Shown here: positions 43,042 through 50,351 of the stretch, piece by piece
Layout of the letters: each line of letters opens with the position of its first letter
Numbering within the stretch: the stretch's first letter is position 1
Assembly: GCF_017355785.1 (NCBI RefSeq)
Contig: NZ_JAFEWE010000014.1
Location: forward strand, 62,001 to 126,000
Source of the DNA: Desertivirga arenae
GTDB lineage: Bacteria > Bacteroidota > Bacteroidia > Sphingobacteriales > Sphingobacteriaceae
Reading direction: 5' to 3'
Length of the DNA: 64,000 nt
Program-made: the position numbers and the translations under genes
Notes under the pieces: generated by a model
Told to the model about the DNA's origin: nothing
What the model saw: only the letters and a program-made list of their open reading frames with translations
Databases searched by the model: none

Positions 43042-45558
43042 CTACCTTCCATAACTTACTTCCAGACCTTCAAGCATTATCCTGCTTGCGGTCCCGGTAC
43101 TGCCGGTATGCTGCAGACCAAAGCTTCCAAATAAATTAGGGGCTACTTCTGCCATCAGGCTTACCTCATGCGGAAGCCCTGCATCTTTCTGACCTTGTTG
43201 CTGCGAACTGCTGGTGCTTACCTTGGCCCGTAATGTCTTTCCAGAATAGTCAAGGTCCAACTTGCAGCCAGGCAAAAACGCTGAAGAATACTGATGTTCT
43301 GAAATAGGTGTTCCTAGACCATTCGTAAATTTGTATAATGTAAATTGTACCCCGTTTCCAAACTTAGGTGTACGTTCTATCCTTAATCCATAGCCGCTTT
43401 GGGTCATCGGGTCATACTTTATGTAAACATCCAGGTATTGCCCGGTGGCGCTTCCAAATCCTTGCCCTGCAGCTTTGTGGGGACTTAACTTCAAAACAAG
43501 GTGCATATCGTTCTTCTGCTCACCCTGCATATAAATAAGCCTAGCTCCCCTTCCTACAGTCATTAAACCTTGCCTGTCCTTAGTGGCATCACTACCCCAA
43601 CCATATTCCCATCCTTTTCCAGTATCGGCGGTCCACTGAAAATCCCTACTCAAATCTTTAGGACGATGCGTGTCTACCAACCAAAAGCCTTTTCTAAAAG
43701 ACAAAGTTCTGTCTGTTGGCAGATTTTTAAAGTCCGTTTTGATTGAAGTAGTCATAATGTCTTTCGAAATTATTTTCCTGCTGCCTACAAGAACAGGCTC
43801 ACCAAAAACACTGGTAGAATGTTTAGGATATATCTGAGCAAAGAGGTAAAAACCAATATCACCTGTGCTTAGCGGATAATCCTTCAAGGGGGAACTGGTT
43901 GTACTTACGGCTACCTTTACCGTATCACTTCCATCTTTCCTCAAGCTCCTATACCATGTAATTGCAGATATATCTTCCCTATTGCCTAGGTTTAGCTTAT
44001 AGTTTAACGAAATCAGGCCGGCATCAGGCGAATTCATTATTGGTTTTCTTGTAAATAACGGAGCATTCTGAGGGATACCCGTAACCTCAAAATAAGTAAT
44101 AGCTTGAATTCCCTGTTCTGTTTCGGCCTTCAAAAAAGCTCTTTTAGTACTATCAGAGGTATTAGTGGCAGTAACAGTGATTGTTCCATCCTGATTTTTA
44201 GCAAAAGCCAATAAGTCGCGATCACTTACGCTCCATTTCAAAGGAGTGCTGGTCTTAATACGATCAGGATAGATGTTAAATCTAACCTGAGCAATCTCCT
44301 TTGTTGCTCCATTTAATTTAAGTTTATCTGCAATCAAGTCCATCCGCAAAGGTAGATCCTTGTAATTTGCCATCCTCGCCTTCTGATTGGCCGGATCCCA
44401 GTCGTCATTACCTCTTAATAAATTATAGATGTTATACTCAGACCCTACCTTGTAGGCGGCGAGACTCTTTCCACCTAACGTAACAGAAAGATTAGGTTTA
44501 CTAGTTGTAATTTTAACCTTCCCCCCATTTAATATATTGTTATAAACATAATGGCGTACATGATCTGCAGGAACGTCTGTCCATTCTAAACTAGTAGCAT
44601 TTCCTTTAAAATTTGCGTCAAGCACTGCAAAGATATTATTGTTTTTAGCAAAGAAAATGGTCGAATTTGCTCCCGGATCTCGCAGTACTGTTTCAAAATA
44701 ACATCCCAAATAGGCTTGTAAAATACGAGACCCTCCCCAGGAAGGGTGATTGGCGAAGAAACGGAAATGGCATTTCTCAAAAACGCTAAAATCACCAGAG
44801 CCCACTGCGTCATCTGTGCATTGAAGAAAACAATTTTTATAATAAGCACGATGAGGCTGGTTTCCGGCAGCAAAGGTATTCAGATAGCTTATAAACCGGC
44901 AGTTGTCAAAGATCCATTTGTCCATATTGCCATTATGGGCCTTCGTAAGTACCTGGGCCTGCGTAATGGTAGATTGGCGCTTCGGGAGGTTTTTAGAGGG
45001 ATCTAGCGGATAAACAAGATCTTCATTACAGTAATTGCCGAAAGTAATATTATATGCTTTGAAGCCATCCCCAACGCCTACCGTATTCCAGTTCCCGATG
45101 GCACCTGCCATTTGTCCCCTGTTTCCTGCTATGATCGTATGTTCGGGGTTTCCATCTAATCCAATTAAGGTAATATTTGCCTGTGGAATAAGCAGCCCGA
45201 TTAATTTATTCTCTCTATTGTCGCTTTTCGGATCATCAGTCCAGTACACGTCTGGCTCCATGTAAATAACTGTCGGGGTTTCTTCTGTTCCATCCTTTGC
45301 AAACCTCACCACATCCTGAAGACTTTTAAAGGCAAACGAACCCAGTTCAGATTCCTTTAACCTGGGGTTAAGATATAATGCCCGTTCATTTAACTGTATA
45401 GTTTTACCTTGATATTTTATTTTAGCTACTGGCTTTTTGCCAGGTAACATCCTATTGGAATACTCTCTCTTTAGTGGCGTAACAAAAGCCGAACTGTTTT
45501 GTGGCCTCGCCAGAAGGACGAATGCAGTGATCAACAGTGAGTAGAAACGTCGGTTCAT
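43042..45558 (-). CDS. Secreted pectinesterase-like beta-helix protein
   Basis: An 838-residue exported protein with signal peptide (1-24). Residues about 70-390 resemble the right-handed beta-helix of CE8 pectinesterases (SLQDVVRFAKDGTEETPTVI, GNRGQMAGAIG, GFKAYNITFGNYC, CTDDAVGSGDFSVFEKCHF), though the catalytic motif is divergent. Residues about 415-590 look Ig-like and about 615-838 form a concanavalin-like sandwich. It may de-esterify or bind a plant-type polymer; catalysis is not certain. It diverges from the TetR gene across a region with a strong palindrome. Confidence 0.7.
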   Translation of the reverse strand: MNRRFYSLLITAFVLLARPQNSSAFVTPLKREYSNRMLPGKKPVAKIKYQGKTIQLNERALYLNPRLKESELGSFAFKSLQDVVRFAKDGTEETPTVIYMEPDVYWTDDPKSDNRENKLIGLLIPQANITLIGLDGNPEHTIIAGNRGQMAGAIGNWNTVGVGDGFKAYNITFGNYCNEDLVYPLDPSKNLPKRQSTITQAQVLTKAHNGNMDKWIFDNCRFISYLNTFAAGNQPHRAYYKNCFLQCTDDAVGSGDFSVFEKCHFRFFANHPSWGGSRILQAYLGCYFETVLRDPGANSTIFFAKNNNIFAVLDANFKGNATSLEWTDVPADHVRHYVYNNILNGGKVKITTSKPNLSVTLGGKSLAAYKVGSEYNIYNLLRGNDDWDPANQKARMANYKDLPLRMDLIADKLKLNGATKEIAQVRFNIYPDRIKTSTPLKWSVSDRDLLAFAKNQDGTITVTATNTSDSTKRAFLKAETEQGIQAITYFEVTGIPQNAPLFTRKPIMNSPDAGLISLNYKLNLGNREDISAITWYRSLRKDGSDTVKVAVSTTSSPLKDYPLSTGDIGFYLFAQIYPKHSTSVFGEPVLVGSRKIISKDIMTTSIKTDFKNLPTDRTLSFRKGFWLVDTHRPKDLSRDFQWTADTGKGWEYGWGSDATKDRQGLMTVGRGARLIYMQGEQKNDMHLVLKLSPHKAAGQGFGSATGQYLDVYIKYDPMTQSGYGLRIERTPKFGNGVQFTLYKFTNGLGTPISEHQYSSAFLPGCKLDLDYSGKTLRAKVSTSSSQQQGQKDAGLPHEVSLMAEVAPNLFGSFGLQHTGSTGTASRIMLEGLEVSYGR

Positions 45559-45657
45559 ATTAAAAAATGGTTTTTAAAACTAGGATTAAAAAAACTTTTA
45601 TACCAGATGTAGTAGCAGTTTTACAATTGTCATGGTTTAGCCACTAATACATCTCCT

Positions 45658-45679
45658 ATTTGGAATGTCCATTCCAAAT
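45658..45679. promoter_or_regulatory. Perfect palindrome, likely TetR operator
   Basis: ATTTGGAATG (45658-45667), a 2-base centre and CATTCCAAAT (45670-45679) form a perfect 10-base-arm palindrome 14 bases before the GTG start of the TetR gene and within the divergent promoter region of the pectinesterase-like gene. Autoregulation is the simplest reading. Confidence 0.75.
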
Positions 45680-45693
45680 CATACCTTTGATAC

Positions 45694-46251
45694 GTGGATA
45701 AGAAAGAACAAATAATTGTAGCAGCAATGAGATTGCTTACAGAGCGTGGTGTTCAGGCTACCCCGATGTCGGCCATTGCAAAAGCAGCAAATACAGGCAT
45801 GGGTACTATCTATAATTATTTCGCAACGAAGGAAGAATTGATCAATGCAATTTACCTTTATATAAAACGATCAGTGATCCACCTTGTAGCAGAAACTGTG
45901 AACAGCAATGCACCTCTAAAAGCCAGGTTCTTTAGCTTTTATTCCGGATTGGTTAACTTTTATTTTAAGTACCCTGAAAGCTTCGCCTTTATGGATCAGT
46001 TTCACAGTTCTCCGTTGATCACTGAAAACACACGCTTGGCCGGACAACAAGATTTTATGCCTGTTATAGACCTTCTACAGCAAGGTCAGAAAGATGGTAT
46101 AATCAAAAAAATGGATCTTAATGCTATTCTTCACTTCCTTGCTGGCTCTATTACTACTTATATACAATGGATGCAAAGTGAGGGAAAGGAAAATGATGAA
46201 ACACATTTAGAGAGACAATTCCGCTTAGTCTGGGATGCTATAAAAGAATAA
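45694..46251 (+). CDS. TetR/AcrR family transcriptional regulator
   Basis: A 185-residue repressor with a GTG start. The N-terminal helix-turn-helix is classical: MRLLTERGVQATPMSAIAKAAN, GTIYNYFATKEELINA. The remaining helices form the ligand-binding and dimer part. A perfect palindrome lies just upstream, and a related one lies between this gene and the MBL-fold gene, suggesting control of itself and the hydrolase. Confidence 0.94.
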   Translation: MDKKEQIIVAAMRLLTERGVQATPMSAIAKAANTGMGTIYNYFATKEELINAIYLYIKRSVIHLVAETVNSNAPLKARFFSFYSGLVNFYFKYPESFAFMDQFHSSPLITENTRLAGQQDFMPVIDLLQQGQKDGIIKKMDLNAILHFLAGSITTYIQWMQSEGKENDETHLERQFRLVWDAIKE

Positions 46252-46267
46252 AAAATTTCTCCCGCTT

Positions 46268-46287
46268 TGGAATGAACGTTCAGTCCA
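46268..46287. promoter_or_regulatory. Imperfect palindrome before the MBL-fold gene
   Basis: The 20-base site is symmetric except for one pair: TGGA-A-TGAAC and GTTCA-G-TCCA. It shares the half-site TGGAATG with the operator at 45658-45679 and lies 18 bases before the ATG at 46306. A second TetR site is likely. Confidence 0.6.
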
Positions 46288-46305
46288 GGTATAAGCCATT
46301 TAATA

Positions 46306-47436
46306 ATGAAACGACTTTTTAAAATAGTTAAATACACAATGATCACTTTACTATCTCTGGTAGTTTTTCTAGCACTCGCTACCTTTATTTTTCTTAAACA
46401 ACCTCAGTTCGGTCAGGCTGCATCCGGCAAACGTCTTGAACGAATGAATCAATCAAAGCATTTTCGCGATGGTGTGTTTCTGAATCAAAGCTTTACCCCA
46501 CCACTTACAGAGGGTTACTCAATGACTTCAGTCCTGTTTGACTTCTTTTTCAAATCAATTCCAAATAAAACTCCCGGAAAAGCTCTTCCACATATAAAAA
46601 CTGACTTAAAAAGCCTTCCTGCCGACAGTAACGTTGTGGTCTGGTTTGGCCATTCTTCCTATTATATGCAGCTCAATGGAGTAAAAATTCTTGTGGATCC
46701 TGTATTTAGTGGCAATGCCTCGCCTATTCCATCAACAACGCGTGCTTTTGCGGGAGCAAACACCTACGGAGTTAAAGATTTTCCTGGAATTGATGTGTTG
46801 TTGATCAGCCATGATCATTACGACCACCTGGATTATTCAACGATCAAAGAACTAAAGGGTAAGGTAAAAAAGGTGATCTGTGGATTGGGTGTGGGGGCTC
46901 ATTTTGAACATTGGGGATATGATCCGAAAATTATTTCTGAACATGACTGGAATGAGACGATAAGCTTAAATGATGATTTTAAAATTCACACCTTACCTGC
47001 TCGTCATTTTAGTGGTCGTTCCTTTAAGAGAAACAATACCCTTTGGATGGCTTACCTTTTAGAAACGCCCGAGAAAAAGATCTTTGTGGGCGGTGATGGT
47101 GGTTATGATGCTCACTTTGCCGAAATCGGTAAGCGCTTTGGCAGTATTGATCTCGCTATTCTTGAAAACGGCCAATATAACGTGGCATGGCATGCAATAC
47201 ATTGCCTGCCTGAAGAGGTAGTACAAGCCGGAAAAGATCTTCATGCTAAAAGGGTCCTGCCAGTCCATTCCAGTAAATTTTCGTTAGCCCTGCATAGTTG
47301 GGATGAACCCCTAAAGGAAGTTTCCCGTATCGCCAAATCACAAAACCTTCCCTTAGTTACTCCCATGATTGGTGAAGTAGTATGGATGGATAACGAGCAG
47401 CAAGTGTTCAAAGAGTGGTGGAAGGAGCTTAAGTAA
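46306..47436 (+). CDS. MBL-fold metallohydrolase, NAPE-PLD/UlaG-like
   Basis: A 376-residue protein with an N-terminal membrane anchor (about 6-28). The metallo-beta-lactamase motif HDHYDHLD is at about 167-174, with WFGHSSYYMQLNGVKILVDP before it, and LPARHFSGR and GGDGGYDAHF after it, the arrangement of N-acyl-phosphatidylethanolamine phospholipase D-like enzymes. It probably hydrolyses a phosphodiester or lactone at the inner membrane. It lies 54 bases after the TetR gene and seems controlled by it. Confidence 0.88.
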   Translation: MKRLFKIVKYTMITLLSLVVFLALATFIFLKQPQFGQAASGKRLERMNQSKHFRDGVFLNQSFTPPLTEGYSMTSVLFDFFFKSIPNKTPGKALPHIKTDLKSLPADSNVVVWFGHSSYYMQLNGVKILVDPVFSGNASPIPSTTRAFAGANTYGVKDFPGIDVLLISHDHYDHLDYSTIKELKGKVKKVICGLGVGAHFEHWGYDPKIISEHDWNETISLNDDFKIHTLPARHFSGRSFKRNNTLWMAYLLETPEKKIFVGGDGGYDAHFAEIGKRFGSIDLAILENGQYNVAWHAIHCLPEEVVQAGKDLHAKRVLPVHSSKFSLALHSWDEPLKEVSRIAKSQNLPLVTPMIGEVVWMDNEQQVFKEWWKELK

Positions 47437-47532
47437 ACCTAAAGGCATAATTTTTAAACTATCTTTACATCCGAATTAAAACAAAAATTGTTATTGAGAT
47501 AGAAGGTTCAACCGAGTAACATACCCTGAAGC

Positions 47533-47763
47533 ATGAATAATAATGATATAATGAAAAAGCTCCGTGTAGCAATGAAGTTCACCGACGACGATATTGTCAA
47601 AGTTTTGGCACTCGTAGATTTCAGGATCACCAAAACTGAACTTGGCGCTATTTTTCGTAATGAAGACCACCCTAACTATAAACCTTGCGGAGATCAGATC
47701 CTACGCAATTTTTTAAATGGCCTGATCATTCATAACAGAGGACCAAGACCAGCAAAAGATTAA
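47533..47763 (+). CDS. Single-repeat DUF1456 (YehS-like) protein
   Basis: A 76-residue protein whose body (KKLRVAMKFTDDDIVKVLAL, YKPCGDQILRNFLNGLI) matches DUF1456. YehS in E. coli has two such repeats in about 156 residues; this gene encodes just one, closest to the C-terminal repeat. The upstream 96 bases contain no first repeat, so it is a complete short form rather than a visible truncation. Function is unknown. Confidence 0.82.
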   Translation: MNNNDIMKKLRVAMKFTDDDIVKVLALVDFRITKTELGAIFRNEDHPNYKPCGDQILRNFLNGLIIHNRGPRPAKD

Positions 47764-47787
47764 ATCTTAAAGCTGGTCTCCAGTTTT

Positions 47788-48552
47788 TCAACTCCAGATC
47801 TCATTTTTTTCAGTAAGTATAATTGGTACTCCGTCTGTCACCAAGATCGTATGTTCGTGCTGTGCCATAAAGCCTCCTTTATTACCTATCATGGTCCAAC
47901 CATCACTTTGGGTTTCTGCAATTGTTGACGTGGTTGATATAAAAGTTTCCACAGCTACAACCGAATTTTTCTTGAACCTTGTCATGTTAAACCGGTCTTT
48001 ATAGTTCGCTACTTCGTTGGGCTCTTCATGGAGACTTCTTCCAACTCCGTGGCCAGTGAGGTTCTTGATAACTTTATAGCCACGCTTCTTAGCTTCTGTT
48101 TCGATAAGGTGGCCCACGTCAGAGATCTTCACACCGCCCTTAATATTGTTTATTGCTATACGTAGAATTTGCTTAGATGCATCCACGAGCTTTTGATGTT
48201 GGTTAATATCCTCACCCAAAACAAATGAAGCCCCATTATCTGAAAAAAAACCGTCAAGTTCCGCAGAAACATCAATGTTGATCAGATCGCCTTCCTGTAG
48301 TATCCTTTTGTCAGAGGGAATACCATGGCAAAACTCGTTTCCTACACTGATACAGGTCCAGCCAGGAAATTTATAGGTAACGAAAGGCGCAGAATTAGCA
48401 CCAAAATCCTTAAGAATACTTGCTCCGTAGTCATCCAGTTCCTTAGTACTTATACCTGGTTTTGAGTATAATACCATTTCTTTCAATGCGCAAGCCACTG
48501 CATCACTAGCCTTTTTCATCCCCGCTAGCTCTGATTCATTCGTAATTAACAT
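47788..48552 (-). CDS. map: Type I methionine aminopeptidase
   Basis: A 254-residue enzyme that removes the N-terminal methionine. The metal ligands are in place: Asp in NIDVSAELDGFFSDNG (two Asp), His in TGHGVGRSLHEEP, Glu in VAVETFIST and Glu in QHEHTILVTDG. It stands alone, away from ribosomal genes, so it is probably an accessory copy beside the housekeeping map, as often in this phylum. Confidence 0.93.
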   Translation of the reverse strand: MLITNESELAGMKKASDAVACALKEMVLYSKPGISTKELDDYGASILKDFGANSAPFVTYKFPGWTCISVGNEFCHGIPSDKRILQEGDLINIDVSAELDGFFSDNGASFVLGEDINQHQKLVDASKQILRIAINNIKGGVKISDVGHLIETEAKKRGYKVIKNLTGHGVGRSLHEEPNEVANYKDRFNMTRFKKNSVVAVETFISTTSTIAETQSDGWTMIGNKGGFMAQHEHTILVTDGVPIILTEKNEIWS

Positions 48553-48748
48553 GATTGTATGATCCTTTTACCAATTGTCGTTATATGCCTGTTCAAGCTT
48601 CCATTGGCGCAATGAAAGCCTTTTACGCCCCATAGATACAAATAATAATTAAGTCTTTAATGACAATTGAAGAAGGTAAAACTTTAAAGAGTTCTAGCTA
48701 TGTTTGTTACAGAATAGAATTTTACCAAGAAAACAACAAGCGAAAAAA

Positions 48749-49171
48749 ATGAAGTTAAAATATAGCCTGCTAATTATTTTCCTTATCACGTCTAAAATCG
48801 CCAGCTCTTGCAAGTGTATGGCTTTGGGTAAGATCGACGATAAACAGTACGATCAGTATGAATTAATCGTCAAAGGACGTATTATTAAAGTGGGCATCGA
48901 AGGAACCAAAAGGAGTATTTCGGTTAAAGTGCTTAACTGCTTTAAAGGTAGCGAAAAAGCCGATACGGTTTTTATTTCTACTCCAATTGATGGAGCTGCA
49001 TGCGGTATCTCTCCAAAGGTGGGCGAAAAATGGTTACTTTTTGCCAATGGTAGCGCGGAAAACTATACAACAAGTATGTGTACACGTTCCAAGTCGATGA
49101 GTTCTAATGCGGAGAACTTTAATAAAAAGGAGGTCCGTAGTGATCTTAAATATTTAAAGAGGAAGAACTAG
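48749..49171 (+). CDS. Secreted cysteine-rich TIMP/netrin-like protein
   Basis: A 140-residue protein from the ATG at 48749. The signal peptide is followed immediately by a mature Cys-x-Cys start (SSCKCMALG), then YELIVKGRIIKVG, VKVLNCFKG, AACGISPKVGEKWLLFANG and SMCTRS. A mature N-terminal CxC, an OB-like strand pattern and three more cysteines recall the netrin/TIMP (NTR) module. Annotated relatives are mostly hypothetical; protease inhibition is only a guess. Confidence 0.65.
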   Translation: MKLKYSLLIIFLITSKIASSCKCMALGKIDDKQYDQYELIVKGRIIKVGIEGTKRSISVKVLNCFKGSEKADTVFISTPIDGAACGISPKVGEKWLLFANGSAENYTTSMCTRSKSMSSNAENFNKKEVRSDLKYLKRKN

Positions 49172-49226
49172 TGGTCTAATTAGCAGGTATCTTAAGCCTG
49201 CCAGAAAAAATAGATCTCCAAACAGT

Positions 49227-49256
49227 CGAAGCCATTACCATGATATGGCTTCGTTG
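49227..49256 (+). terminator. Hairpin after the TIMP-like gene, probable terminator
   Basis: Arms CGAAGCCAT (49227-49235) and ATGGCTTCG (49245-49253) with a 9-base loop, followed by a weak T-rich stretch (TTGTGTTG). Strength is modest. Confidence 0.5.
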
Positions 49257-49377
49257 TGTTGAATGTTATAGGGAAGCGACCAACTAACTATCACAATTAT
49301 TGTAATCCCCTGGTTCCTAAACCAATTAAAAATTCCTTAACTTAGAGAATAAATAATTACCTCTAGCCGTATTATAA

Positions 49378-50193
49378 ATGAAAGTTCTAAAAAGGGTCCT
49401 CACGGGTATCATCTTAATTTCCAGCCTTCTTTATATCGCCTTATGCCTTTGGTTTTACAACTCTCAAGACAAAGCATTATTTAAATCAGTAAAGCATCCT
49501 TCCAACTATCGTTATCAATTTGCCATTCCTTTTGAGGAACGCAACATAACAATGAAAGACGGCAAAAGGCTGAACGGTCTACTTTTTAAAGCAAAAGCAT
49601 CAAAAGGTCTTATTTTGTGGCTGCCTGGAGGCCGGGGAATGCTTGATAGCGTCGGCCAGGATGCAAATTCGTATACAAAGATGGGATACGACATTTTTTT
49701 ACTTAACTACAGAGGATTTGGTAAAAGTGAGGGCAAGGTATCTTCAGAAGAACAATTCAATCAAGATCTCCTCGCCGTTTACGATAACCTGCAAAAAGAA
49801 TATGGTAACAACATCTACATTTTCGGATATTCCTTAAGTTCTGGCCCTGCAGCATTTTTGGCCACTCAAAGGTCTCCTAAATCCTTAGTATTAATTGCTC
49901 CTTATTATAATTTCACCGAATTCGTACAGAAATCATTGCCCTATATTCCTGCCGGACTGTTATTAAAATACAAATTCCCTACAGACAAATATTTGCCCCT
50001 GGTAAAATGTTCCGTGTACTTGATCCATGGCGAAAAAGATGATAAGATCGACCCTAATGTGTCTGTAAGATTAAAAGAACTGGTAAAATCCTCTGGAGAA
50101 CTTTTCATCTTAAAAGATCAGAAACACAATCAGTTTGAGAAGAATCCGGAATATATTTCTGTAGTAAAGAAGATATTAGATTCTAGCCATTAG
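49378..50193 (+). CDS. Alpha/beta hydrolase, membrane-anchored
   Basis: A 271-residue hydrolase with an N-terminal membrane helix (about 7-27), like BEM46/serine aminopeptidase S33-type proteins. The oxyanion region LWLPGGRG, LNYRGFGKSEG and nucleophile elbow GYSLSSG (Ser about 151), acid HGEKDDKID and His in KDQKHNQFE are all present. Substrate unknown. It lies just upstream of the exosortase pair but is separated from it by a terminator hairpin. Confidence 0.87.
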   Translation: MKVLKRVLTGIILISSLLYIALCLWFYNSQDKALFKSVKHPSNYRYQFAIPFEERNITMKDGKRLNGLLFKAKASKGLILWLPGGRGMLDSVGQDANSYTKMGYDIFLLNYRGFGKSEGKVSSEEQFNQDLLAVYDNLQKEYGNNIYIFGYSLSSGPAAFLATQRSPKSLVLIAPYYNFTEFVQKSLPYIPAGLLLKYKFPTDKYLPLVKCSVYLIHGEKDDKIDPNVSVRLKELVKSSGELFILKDQKHNQFEKNPEYISVVKKILDSSH

Positions 50194-50256
50194 GCATTTA
50201 AGGGTACAAAAAAATAAAACCGAATTCATCCTTGCAACTTCAATATATTCTAATTT

Positions 50257-50335
50257 ACTTTGTATTCCAAAGTTCTTTAAGACACACAAGTGTCTTTTTT
50301 ATTAATTGAGCACTTTGAATAACAAAGTACTTTAA
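50257..50335. repeat. Two copies of a 24-base palindromic repeat before the exosortase operon
   Basis: ACTTTG-N5-CAAAGT-N-CTTTAA occurs at 50257-50280 and 50312-50335 (20 of 24 positions equal), with centres 55 bases apart, close to five helical turns. The second copy ends 16 bases before the start codon at 50352. The inner ACTTTG/CAAAGT halves form 17-base palindromes. This is the layout of paired repressor sites with looping, for a PadR- or GntR-type regulator not in the window. Confidence 0.65.
50279..50300 (+). terminator. Terminator between alpha/beta hydrolase and exosortase operon
   Basis: AAGACAC (50279-50285) and GTGTCTT (50290-50296) with a 4-base loop ACAA, followed by four more T residues. 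It lies between the two palindromic repeats, 86 bases after the hydrolase stop. Confidence 0.65.
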
Positions 50336-50351
50336 CAAAACCATTAAATAA

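Noticed and set aside
47764-47787. Hairpin CTGG/CCAG with T-run between the DUF1456 and map genes
   Set aside because: The stem is only four bases, too weak to call a terminator.
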